This document shows, in pieces, positions 20,119 to 30,130 of a stretch of DNA of 64,000 nt. Both the position numbers and the translations under genes were made by a program. This DNA is from Neoceratodus forsteri. Lineage: Eukaryota > Chordata > Ceratodontiformes > Ceratodontidae. The notes beneath the pieces were generated by a model, which saw nothing but the letters and a program-made list of their open reading frames with translations, searched no databases and was not told where the DNA came from. Position 1 is the stretch's first letter. Each line of letters opens with the position of its first letter. Where the stretch lies: the NCBI GenBank assembly GCA_016271365.2, contig CM028130.1:468071501-468135500 (forward strand), given 5' to 3'.

Positions 20119-20476
20119 CAAGGCCCCTGAAATTCTGCGGTTCTGCAGTTGCAGAATTTGCCACAGAATTTGCATCATGCCGTAGAATATATATAGTGTC
20201 GCAGAATTCATTGTTTTTAGTGAACTTTCATATAAATGTACTGTTTTTCCATAGTGTCAGGCTTTTTTTCCCACCTTGTTTATCCTGAAGCCCCTTCTCT
20301 ATGCTCAGCATATGATGTCATTGATGACATCACATCATATTTAGCCAATGACATGACTGCATTCTGCCAGAGAAATGAATAAATCATGCCACAAAAATCA
20401 GAAAATGCTGCTGCAGAAGTCAAGGAGCCCTGCTGCAGAAATCAGAAAATTCTGCCGCAGAACACCAGGGGCCCTG
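20119..20476. mobile_element. Non-autonomous hAT element with 8-bp target-site duplication
   Basis: Ends are caaggcccctg on the left and caggggccctg on the right, matching the CAGGG...CCCTG terminal pattern common in hAT elements. Terminal inverted homology extends through a ctgcgg motif. The flanking 8 bp cctatggg is perfect on both sides (20111-20118 and 20477-20484), the size generated by hAT transposases. The interior repeats ctgcagaa-like words and has no ORF. Confidence 0.85.
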
Positions 20477-20484
20477 CCTATGGG

Positions 20485-21251
20485 TGGGCATGACTTGCTT
20501 CTGTTTTTCCCAGGTACAACTTTGTTTCACTCTGAGTGTCACAGGGTGGGGTGTATGCCACCATATGCATTGTGCATCCTGGGCTGAATATCGGGATGTT
20601 CTGCATATGAATGGGATGCCCACCACACCTGGGCTGCATACATCACCCACCACCTCCACTCCTCTCCTGGTATCTAATTAAATATAGGTTGCAAGTGCTG
20701 TCTCAAGTAAGAGACCTCAAAATCATGAACATAAATGCACTACCATTTACCTCAATATGTCAGATTTGTTTTTTTTCAACTCACAGCTCGCCCAACCACC
20801 ACCTCGCTTCTCGGCCACATCCCCCCGATGACAAAAGAACTACTGTAAGGCTGTAATTACTGTATTAATTATCTGCCTGTATGAACTGCAGTATCACTCT
20901 AAAAAACAAACCAGGAGTCTGCCTCACTCTCTCACATCGAACCCGCTAACCACACATCTCAGCTTCATTGGCTGACTGAGCTGTTCTTTGAGTTCGGGGA
21001 TTAGACTGGGTCAGCAGGGGATACGACACCTGAAAATATAGAGAGAAGAGAACTGTTCTTAATAATGATTTCTAGCAGGCCTGGTAGCCATAATATGATC
21101 CCAATACTACCATAGCTTTTATTCCTAAAGATAACACTGAAACAGTTGTCAGCATGAGCAAGTCATGATGCCTGGCATTGCTGAACTCCCACTCCCCAAC
21201 ACCAATTACATGAAAGCATCTAAAAAGAGCAGTGAACTAAATAGAATTATA
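20485..21251. other. Non-coding stretch, nothing assigned
   Basis: No supported gene; no clear repeat family seen. Confidence 0.4.
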
Positions 21252-21495
21252 AAAAGGGTCTGAGAAATTGAGCTTTCTGATTGGCTGCAAACATTTTAGC
21301 AGCCTCATGTTAATCTTTTATTAACATACATGTAGAGCTTAACCACATACTGAACAAGATTTAACACTGTTTTAAAACATTTTTAATCATAATAGCAATA
21401 AGGTATTTCTTAGGGTTATATTAATAGTCTGTTAATCACACCCTGGGGGTGTTATGTGGCATGAGGCATAGAAAACTCTATTTCTCAGACCTATA
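21252..21495. mobile_element. Small inverted-repeat element (gggtctgagaaat family)
   Basis: Left end agggtctgagaaattgagct pairs with tctatttctcagacct at the right (21476-21491). The left part recurs at 30168-30215 (gggtctgagaaatagagctt). The right part (caataaggtatttcttaggg, ctgttaatcacaccctgggg) matches the arm of the hairpin at 33228. About 240 bp and non-coding. Confidence 0.65.
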
Positions 21496-21659
21496 GCATA
21501 ATACTGATAGTGCAATTGGCAGTGTAGAGTTGTGCAATGATGTACTGTACCTGCATGTTTCCATTAAAATATATCCTTATCTCGTCCTTGACACTTACCA
21601 ATCTAACACCAAAGAAAACATGTGTAAGCCTATACTAAACTCTAAATTTGTCTTTCCAT

Positions 21660-22969
21660 AAAATGTAGCTGGAAAATAATAGCAAACATCATGTAACAGA
21701 AGTATCGCAGGCACAGATGTCACCAGGAAGGCATGAACCAACCACTAATGAGGAGCTGGATATCCTTGAGGGAAATCACAATGAACAAAATACAAGGAAG
21801 GCAGCACAATGGGCAGTAAAACTATTCAGGGAGTGGCTGATTGACGCAAAAAAAGACCCTGACTTCGAACAGTACACCAGTCCATAGTACAACTGAATGG
21901 TACACTTTGTGAGTTTTATGCATCAGTGAGAACAAAGGACAAGAAATACTACAGTCTGGGAAGTTATGTCAGCATACGAGCTGGACTAAACAGGCATCTC
22001 AATGACCCACCATGTAGTAAGAAGGTAAACATCAGGCATGGTGAAGATTTCACAACAGCAAAGAATGTATTCATAGGTCTCCTAAAGACAATTCATAAAA
22101 AAGGAGATGATAAATTAGCACACTATCCAAGGATAAGTACCCTTGACCATAAAAAGCTTAAATCAAGTGAAGCACTAAACACAAATACTGCATCGGGGCT
22201 AGTGCAAAAGGTGTGGTTCGAAGTTCAACTACATTTTGCACGTCGAGGCCATGAAGGACTCAGGGAATTGAAGCCATCATCATTTATTGTCAGGCAAGAT
22301 GAGAATGACAATAACTGTGTAACACTAGCTTTTAATGAGGACACAAAAAATCATCATGGGTTCCATGAAGGAAACAAGAAGAAGCTCAGGGGTTATATGT
22401 ACGAAACCCCAAATGACCCCATGTGTCCTGTATCGTCATTTAAAAAGTATCTGTCTAAAATCCCCTCAGATGTAGATGCATTTTACTTACACCCAAAAAG
22501 ACAGAATCAAGACTTTCTGAATACACAGGAAATATGGTACTCCAGATCACCCATGGGAGCTTCATATCTCGCTGGTATGGTGCCAAGAATCAGCAAACTA
22601 GCCTGTCTAAGCCAGAGGTACACCAACCATTCTGTGCGCAGCACAGCAGTGCACCTACTCCATGCAGCTGGTCTTGACACAAAGGAGATAATGTCAGTAA
22701 CTGGTCATAGAAATTAATCCTCAATCCACAGTTACTGGAGCGCTTCCACTTCAGATAGGCAGAAGTGGGACACTGTTCTCACCAGTTGTTCAGAAAATGC
22801 AGCAACCAAAAAAAATGAAAGGAAGCCATTAACCACCACAATCTCAGGTGGCAATGCTCTTAATTTTCAACTTGTGAGGTACCTACCAACCAATGACAAC
22901 TATGTAAATAACTGCAGCATAAGTGGTGGAGTGCACATACATGTGCATAACAATTCAAGCACCTGTTAA
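21660..22969 (+). pseudogene. Crypton-type tyrosine recombinase 2 (DUF3504 lineage)
   Basis: Upstream, KAAQWAVKLFREWLIDAKKD is in one frame. After a frameshift near 21880 the main frame reads TLCEFYASVRTKDKKYYSLG and SIRAGLNRHLNDPP. The catalytic core follows: FARRGHEGLRELK (first Arg), CPVSSFKKYLSKIP, then HxxR in YTNHSVRSTAVHLL, and SVTGHRN. One TAA at 22715-22717 interrupts the frame six codons before SYW, whose Tyr (22733-22735) is the expected nucleophile. The same frame continues open to 22969, ending ISGGVHIHVHNNSSTC, a small beta-like tail. Family role: single-subunit tyrosine recombinase that moves Crypton DNA. Sequence differs clearly from gene 1, so it is another lineage. Confidence 0.88.
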
Positions 22970-24316
22970 TCTTCAGTGTTTCTGTTGCTATAATTGAACA
23001 TAAAATCTATGAAAAATATTTTCCCTGCAAAACTATGGACATACATTTACAACAGTCATATACAATAATATATATGGCTAGGAAACGCTGAGTAGTAAGA
23101 TAGTAAGCAACCTTAAAATGTAGAACTTAAGAAAGTATAATAAACGTAAGTGTTAGTATATAGGCAAAAGTACATAGAATTGTATTTAGAGGTTTTCATA
23201 CCTAGTAGTCACCATATTAGGCTGAGACGCCTTATAAGTACTGTTGTGAGAACTAAATGTTGAAAAATGTGAAAGCATTGAAAAACTTACACAGCATAGC
23301 AATGTAGCTTTAGTAGTAAAGCAACAAATGCCCATGTAAGTATATAAAAAAAAGGCACTGTTGGAATTGATAAGTTATTGCATTTGTATTAATAAATATT
23401 TTGTGGTGATGGTTGAAATAACAAATGAAACAGAATGAAAAAATAATTAACGGACTATCTTAGGAAAATGAAAATAAACAACATTGTATGTGCTGTAAAA
23501 AAATAAAAAGTTCCATGTCCACGTATTCATCAGCAACCATAATTTAAAAGAAGGTTGCACCGTGTACAAAAGTGTCATTGCCCACTATGGTATCCTTATT
23601 TTAACACAAGCACTTTCCGATGCCAATTGTTGTCTCGCTGGAATTGGTATTGGTAGTACACTAGCTAGAGATGCATGGTAGCACTGGCAGTGAAGTATTG
23701 AACTGCCGATGACCTCAAACCACACCTGCAGAGACTGACAGGCATTGGGGTGTGCCATTGGACATCAGCCATATATCGTATGTCATTTAACCTCACCCCT
23801 AGCATGTAGAGACTGACTAGAGTCGTGGTGTGCTTTAGGGTCATTTTGCATAATGCCTATGGCATTCCATAACGAAATATGCATAGATGAGTGGAGTATA
23901 GTAAAATGGGGGTGAACTTAGTGACTGAACACTCCAAGGTACACCTTAATGGCTGTCAGTGGGCACAGGACGGGGGTATAGTGTGATCTAGGTAGTATAA
24001 GATCTGATGAACTGAAGTGACACCACTGACGTCTGCCAGTTTCCACAGGGTGGGATGTAACAGTTTAAAACTGTAATGCTGTAGGCGTGTGTTGTTATTT
24101 GTGCTCCAAGTTAGCAACCAGATATTTTTGTGACCCCAACTCATGAAAAGCAGCAGTATCATTTTGTTAGCTGAACGGTGATTCAGCACCACGACTGTGG
24201 CATTTAGAGGTACATAGACAGAATGACATAGTGGGTAGCATATGAAAAATTACAAATGTACTGTTCATGAAGAGGTGTGAAAAAATGTAAGCGTTGAAAA
24301 CATAGTACAAAAATAC
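22970..24316. other. AT-rich non-coding stretch
   Basis: No domain-bearing ORF. It could include the 3' flank of the Crypton-type element. No terminal repeats recognised. Confidence 0.4.
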
Positions 24317-24640
24317 AGGTTACTCACCTGTAACAGGAGTTCTAGGAATGGTATATGTTGTTCATCCACACTCATTGGCAGGTATCCTTGCCGCTTTAAA
24401 TCTTACCAGAAGGTCTTCAAGCTTGCTCCTCCCACCCACCGGGTGGGTATAACTCTCGGCTCCGCCCCATAGCGCCAGATCTGCCCGCTGGAAGCTCAGG
24501 TTGTCGTCGAAGCGGGAGTCGGGTGGAGTCGTGTGGATGAACAACATATACCATTCTAGAACTCCTGTTACAGGTGGTAACCTGTATTTCTAGGGACATG
24601 GATATGTTGTTCATCCACACTCATTGGCAGACTCTAGCAG
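24317..24640. repeat. DIRS 3' terminal repeat and internal complementary region
   Basis: 24317-24372 (caggttactcacctgtaaca ... ttcatccacac) is repeated inverted at 24531-24586 (gtgtggatgaacaacatata ... aacctgta). Next to it, 24584-24637 (tttctagggacatggatatg ... cattggcag) equals the reverse complement of the element's other terminus (30070-30128). The two complementary pieces abut, which is the architecture of a DIRS circle-junction template. Confidence 0.88.
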
Positions 24641-24739
24641 TTCTCCGGGAGGAGGGAGGCAAGACGCACACCCCAATACTTACTTGGGAAAGAGAGCTGG
24701 AGAACCGAGGCCCCAAAACCAGCATCCCAGCGTGACTCA

Positions 24740-25750
24740 AGGTCGATGTGGTAATGGGTAATGAAGGTGTTTGCTGACTTCAGGTAGCAGCCCTGCAGAT
24801 TTCCTGGATAGGGCGTCCCTGGAAGCAGCCACCGTTGCAGCAGTATGGCGGGTAGAATGAGCTCTTATCCTCTGGGAGCTCCATGCCCGCCAAATTATAA
24901 CAGAGATCTATGCGGAAGTGACCCACCTGCTTATCGTCCGCTTGGCTGCAGGTCTGCCAGATGCAGCTTCAGCGTGAGTGACAAACAGCTGGCGAACCTC
25001 TCCCGAATTTCAGCCGTGCACTCTTTGTAATAAGCGGCGCCTTCTAGGGTCCAAAGTATGGAGCCTATATTCGCCTCTGAGGTGTGACTGGGTAGAACAC
25101 GGCAGAGTCAACACCTAGTTAGGTGAAACTCGACACCACCTTAGGAAGGAATTTCGGGTGGAGGCACCGGACAACCTTGTCCCTGTGGAAGACCAAGTAA
25201 GGAGACTCGATGGAAGCGCCTGGAGCTCTCCATCCTTCTGCCTGCGTGATAGCCACCAAGAAGGCGGTCTTCCACGACAGGAGAGAGAGCACACCTGTGC
25301 ATAGGTTCGAATAGGCATCCCATGAGCTTTGCCAGTACCAGCAGTAGATCCCACGGAGGTGGGGGTTCCCACTGGAGGAAATGTGATCAAGGCCTTTGAA
25401 GCACCAGACCACCTTCCCTACGCCACGACTGCTTCCCGGCCCGGCCTGGTAAGCAGAGAATGGACTGCCAGGTGCACTTAGGGTCGCCGATCTAAGCCCT
25501 TGATTAGAAAGGACCATAAATAGTCCAAGATGCTTGCCAAGGAACAGGAGGAAGGGTCCAAGCCCTTGCCTGACACCAAATGGAAAACCTTTTCCATTTG
25601 AAGGCATAACATTTTCTGGTCGACTCTGCGGGACGCCTCAACTACATTGAGGACCTCGTGCGGAGAAAGACCAAAGGCCTGGAACTCTAGCCGCTCAGGA
25701 ACCAGGCCGTCAGGTGCAGAGGATTGAAGGTCCGGATGGAACACCTTCCC
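24740..25750 (-). pseudogene. DIRS tyrosine recombinase
   Basis: Minus-strand fragments run from LGLSPHEVLNVVEASRR-like sequence near 25.65 kb through KVFHLVSGKGLDPSSCSLAS and TYAQVCSLSCRGRPP. The C-terminal signature is RAHSTRHTAATVAAS near 24.84-24.87 kb, holding the HxxR motif, and FITHYHID at about 24741-24765, holding the expected nucleophile Tyr. Frameshifts separate these blocks, and a TGA lies between EICRAAT and the Tyr block. The enzyme integrates the circular DNA copy without the integrase used by LTR elements. Motif order and position support the assignment well. Confidence 0.8.
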
Positions 25751-26119
25751 CTGATTGACTGAGAGCAGGTCCGGCGAGCTGGAAGCTGCCCGGGAGTCCT
25801 GGAGCTGAGACTGAGAGATCTGGGTACCAGAACTGGCGAGGCCAGTCTGGGACTATCAGAATCACCTGTGCCTTGTCCCTCCTCGCCTTGAGAAGCACCT
25901 TGTGGATCAAGGAAATGGGAAAGGCGTAAAGAGGCCAGGGGTCCACTGCCTCGAGAGGCATCCCCTGCAGCGAGCCCTGCTGAGGGCGGGCATGGAACAG
26001 TCTCAACCGCGTTCTCCTGGAGGCGAACAGGTCCACCTGGTGTGCCCCAATGGGAGAACAGATGCTGTACTACCTCCGGCGGGAGAGACCACTCGTGGGA
26101 TGCAGCCCTATCCGGCTCA

Positions 26120-27564
26120 GGGCATCGGCCAGGGTGTTGGAGGCTCCTGCCATATATGAATGGCTAGGAGATCCGCCTCCAGGCTGCGCGCAGTGACCAA
26201 ATCTTTGAGGCTTCCTTGCATAGAAGCATGGAGGCGCGTCCGCTCTGGCGGTTTAGATAGAACATGGTCGTGGTATTGTCCGCCTGGACCGGACCACTTG
26301 ACCCCGGAGGAACGGAGCAAAGGCGGTGAGAGCTAGGCGGACCGCCTGAGCTCAAGCAGGTTGATGGCATCGGGACTCACGGGACCAGGGCCATGAGGCC
26401 GTGTTCCCCAGATGGGCACCCCAACCCATCAGAGGGCATCGGTCGATAGAGAGACCGTCGGCTCGAGAGACGAGCAGGATGCCCTCCTGCAAATGATCTG
26501 GAGCAGGTCCACCACTGGAGGCGTTCCACATCCCTGAGTCACCGACACAAGCTGGTCCAAAGGATCGCATGCCAGACCACTGGCTGGCCAGTCCCCATTG
26601 AAGGGGACGATGTTCCAGCGGGCCCAACGGACCACGCTGGTGCAGGCCGCCATGAGACCCAGGAGGCGCAGGAAGTCCCGGTCAGGGCGCAATTGCCCAA
26701 CCAGAAATGATCGGGCAAAGGAGGAAAGAACCCCAGCCCTGTCCGCCGGGAGCCGCGCTCTGGCTCGAAGAGAGTCGAGCTGCGCCCCGATGAATAGAAT
26801 CACCTGCTTTGGCTCGAGTTCCGACTTGGCCTCGTTGATAAGGAGGCCCAGTTGAGAGCAGACCTGGAGGGCCAGATCTCTGGACCACTCCGCCTCCTTC
26901 CTGGAGGGAGCTGCTATCAGCCAGTCATCCAGGTAAGGGTACACCCGGACCCTCGAAGCATGAGGAATGCTGTCACCACTGCCATGCATTTGGTGAAGAC
27001 CCTGGAGCTGGAGACAAGCCGAAGGGCATGGCTTGGAACTCGAAAGGATCCTTCCGGCTCGAGGCGAAGGAATCTCTGGTGAGGCAGACGGATAGGGACG
27101 TGAAAAAAGCGTCCTGCAAGTCAGAGAGCAGAACCACACGCGTGTTCCAAGGATGGTATTATCTGAGCCAGAGTGACCATCCTGAAGGTTCGAGACCTTA
27201 GGAACTTGTTTAGGTCATGTAGGTCGAGAATGGGGCGCCAGCCCCCCGTCCGTTTCGGAACCAGGAAGTACCTGGACACAAACCCTGGGTCTGAAGGAGG
27301 GTCCGCCACCTCTCTTATCACCTCCTTCTGGAGGAGGAGAGCGATGTCGGCTCGACGAGCCGCCAGTGAGGCTGGGGACCCCAAAGCCCCCGAGGGGCGA
27401 CGGCTCTGAAGGGTGGTGCCTGCTCGAATTCCAGAGGCAGGCCTCTTCCCACCACCTCCAAGACCCACCTGTCCGTGGTAACAGCGGACCAGGCGGAACG
27501 GAAGTGCCAGAGCCGTCCCCCCACGGGGGGACCCAGGGTAAGGTGACGGGGATGGGGGCGACAC
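26120..27564 (-). pseudogene. DIRS reverse transcriptase and RNase H
   Basis: Right to left: LLQKEVIREVADPPSDPGFV and SRYFLVPKRTGGWRPILDLH, then the motif A region just right of 27.1 kb (LTDLQDAFFHVPI in another frame). Motif C is intact in YPYLDDWLIAAPSRKEAEWS near 26.93 kb, followed by LLINEAKSELEPKQVILFIG and LRLLGLMAACTSVVRWARW. RNase H begins with STDAL and MGWGAHLG near 26.43 kb and ends near LLAIHIWQEPPTP. At least three frame changes break the ORF. Unlike the first DIRS element, the YLDD aspartates remain. Confidence 0.9.
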
Positions 27565-27575
27565 CCCTCAGCCCG

Positions 27576-29895
27576 TCACTGGGCAGGCTTGGAGGAGGGA
27601 CCGGCCGAGGGACCTCCTGGGCCTTTTCCTCCCTGCCTCCTGTTACAGGAAGCCGGCGGCTTGGGTTTGGGATGCCAAGGCCGAGCCTGCTGGCCCTGAC
27701 GTTGCTGGGCCGGGCGCGCCGGGGGCACAGAAGGACGAAAGGGCTTAGGCTGCGGTTTGCGGCCTTTGTCCTTCTGAGCGGAAGAGACTGAGTCCAAGGT
27801 AGCATTGGACTTCTCGATCCTCTGCAGGTGACCTTCCACCCCAGGGCCGAAGAGGTCAGTCCCCAAAAAGGGAACATCCGCCAACTTGTGCTGGGTATCC
27901 GAAGTAAAGGTGGATATCCTCAGCCAAGCCCGTCGACGCATAGCCACTGCGGCCGCCACCGATCTGGCACATGAGTCCCCTATATCCAAAGCAGTCTGGA
28001 GCTGCTGTTTGGCCACTGCCCTGCCTGGTCCGCACCTGCTTAACCGTAGTCTGCAGATCGGAGGGAAGATGTGGGATGACCTCATCCAGGAGCCCAACAG
28101 GGCATGGAAAAATGTGCCATGAGAGGGCTGAACTGGCCTTGAAGGCCGAGAGAGAGACATAGCGTAGACTTTTCACCGACATAGTCCAATTTCTTGGACT
28201 CCTTGTCAGGAGGTTTGTCCACATCCCTGGCGTTGCGCGCGGCAGCTGGCCTGTCGGTAACCAACCCCTCAGCAGAGGGTGTTCCAAAAACCGGACAAAG
28301 GAACCGGTAGGGACCGCATACTTCCTGGCCATCCTGGCCAAGGCGCAGGGCAGGAAGCAGGGTGCTGCCAGCTCCAGTGCGGACCACTATGGCCTCGGCC
28401 ACCGGAAAGGCCTCCGTCCGGAGAATCCCTCGGTCCAGAATCTCCGTGAGGATACCTGGCCCGTTTGGAAAGCGGTTCGAGCTCCATTCGGTGGACTCCG
28501 AGATGAGCGAAGCAGTCCTAGGAAGGACGGCAGGCTATACGTCCATTGACTGACCTCCTGAAGACTCCAAGTCCAGTCACTTGGAGAAAAGGAGAATCAT
28601 CTTCGGACTCGGAAGAGTCCTCGAGAAGCTACCTCTGGGCTGAGCCACCCTTCACCTGCCGAGGTTGGTCGGGAGTGAGGTAACTGACAACCGATGGGGT
28701 AGACCCTTAGCCGACCGAGAATCCTTGGTCGAGCCCCAGTGGTGGCTGTGGAGGGCGGAGGTTCCACCGAATCGGTGGAGCAGCTGGTTTTGGCCGAACA
28801 ACCGCCTGGATAGGCTCCTCGGATAAGTCGAGGGGTTGTGTCGGCGCTCCGGTGACAGACACTTAATGGCCGGAGAAGGCGGCAGAGGTCAGCTTACTCC
28901 CGGCCAGGAGGGCTGTTGCAACATGGTCCTCGTACCATCGGCGTAATTTCGCGAAGCCTCCCTCGTCGAGGAGGGCGAGACAGCGGCGACACTGCTTACC
29001 GCGGTGCGAGACCCGAGACCGCCTATGGCGGTGGGATCGGCTGGACCATGAAGAGGTCAGACCGAGACCGAGAGTCCCAGAATTTCAAAGGTCGGTCCGG
29101 GGAGGTGTCGGCGAACCGCACTCCCTTCGGCTCGGATGGTCCATCTGAGGGCTCCGAGACGGAGGCACAGGCAAGCCACAGGATCCCAACTCCTCCGGGA
29201 ACCGGGAGAGAGGAATCTCGGCTGCTAAAGGCGACAGCCCGTCCAACAGGTCGAGAAAATCTCGACTTAGGTCGGTGAGTCTCCGGTCAACTGACCTGAC
29301 GGGGACACCGTGAGGCCAGTGGCCGAAGCCGAGCGGTCGACCGAAGTCGACGGTCGACGACTCGGGGAGAGGGACCTTTCCCGCTCCCAAGAGCGTCGAC
29401 GGAGGGACTTACCCCGTCCTTCTTTTTGGACCGAGAATAAGGTCCAGCAGACGTAGGCCCTTCTCCCTTAGTGGAGAGGGACAGACAAAGCTCCTTAAAA
29501 GAAGCCGTGTAGGAAGAACCCAGAGAGAGCGGGATAAATGCCGCGGCCGAGGAAGATACGGCCCGCGCCGCCTCCTCTTCGAGGGTGATCATCCGCTCGA
29601 GCTGATCCGCCGAACCCGCCGCCGCGGACACCGCCAACCGGGCCTCCTTGGACTTCACGGAGAAAGCGCTTCTCAGGATGGCCCAGTTGCAAACGGACAG
29701 CCACCGGTCGGTGAGCGTGGGCCGAGAAAGATGAGCACAGGTCGCAAGCCCGCGGTCGTGCTCAAGGCCTAAGCAGTGACACACGGGAGTGTGGATCCGT
29801 CGAGACATCTTCTGCCGCATGGGCATCTCCGAAAATCGGAGTCGATTTGTCCATCGCACGGCAGCGAGGGATCGAAGACTGAAGTCTTTTCGCAA
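27576..29895 (-). pseudogene. DIRS gag
   Basis: The N-terminal part near 29.78-29.82 kb reads CHCLGLEHDRGLATC, a Cys/His cluster like the zinc-binding start of DIRS gag. Downstream (27.9-28.5 kb) MRRRAWLRISTFTSDTQHKL and FLGTDLFGPGVEGHLQRI match the conserved DIRS gag block before the basic C-terminus, KPFRPSVPPARPAQQRQGQQ. Frameshifts divide it into at least three pieces. Presumed role: structural or nucleocapsid-like protein for the element RNA. Confidence 0.8.
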
Positions 29896-29984
29896 AATTT
29901 ATTTTTAAATCCTCAAGCGGAGAAATAGGAACCAGTCTCAAGCGCAGGCGTTAAGGAGGGAACCTGAGCTTCCAAGCGGTAAGG

Positions 29985-30130
29985 AAGATCTGGCGTCATG
30001 GGGCGGAGCCGAGAGTTATACCACCCGGGTGGGTGGGAGGAGCAAGCTTGAAGACCTTCCGGCAAGATTTAAAGCGGCAAGGATACCTGCCAATGAGTGT
30101 GGATGAACAACATATCCATGTCCCTAGAAA
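29985..30130. repeat. DIRS 5' terminal repeat (inverted relative to 24317-24460)
   Basis: ggggcggagccgagagttat, gaggagcaagcttgaagacc, aaagcggcaaggatacctgc and caatgagtgtggatgaacaa are the reverse complement of the left terminus, with few differences over about 130 bp. Confidence 0.9.

Larger units (their letters stand above)
24317..30130 (-). mobile_element. DIRS retrotransposon, nearly full length, minus strand
   Basis: About 5.8 kb bounded by inverted terminal repeats and containing, right to left, gag, RT, RNase H and a tyrosine recombinase. An internal complementary region (24531-24640) joins the reverse complements of both outer ends, as in DIRS elements that replicate through circles. 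The coding part is GC-rich compared with its AT-rich surroundings. Many frameshifts and stops make it inactive. No target-site duplication was seen, as expected for recombinase-mediated insertion. Confidence 0.92.

Noticed and set aside
27121..29895. Plus-strand ORFs such as 27366-27791 and 28916-29278
   Set aside because: They are antisense shadows of the GC-rich DIRS gag and RT on the minus strand.
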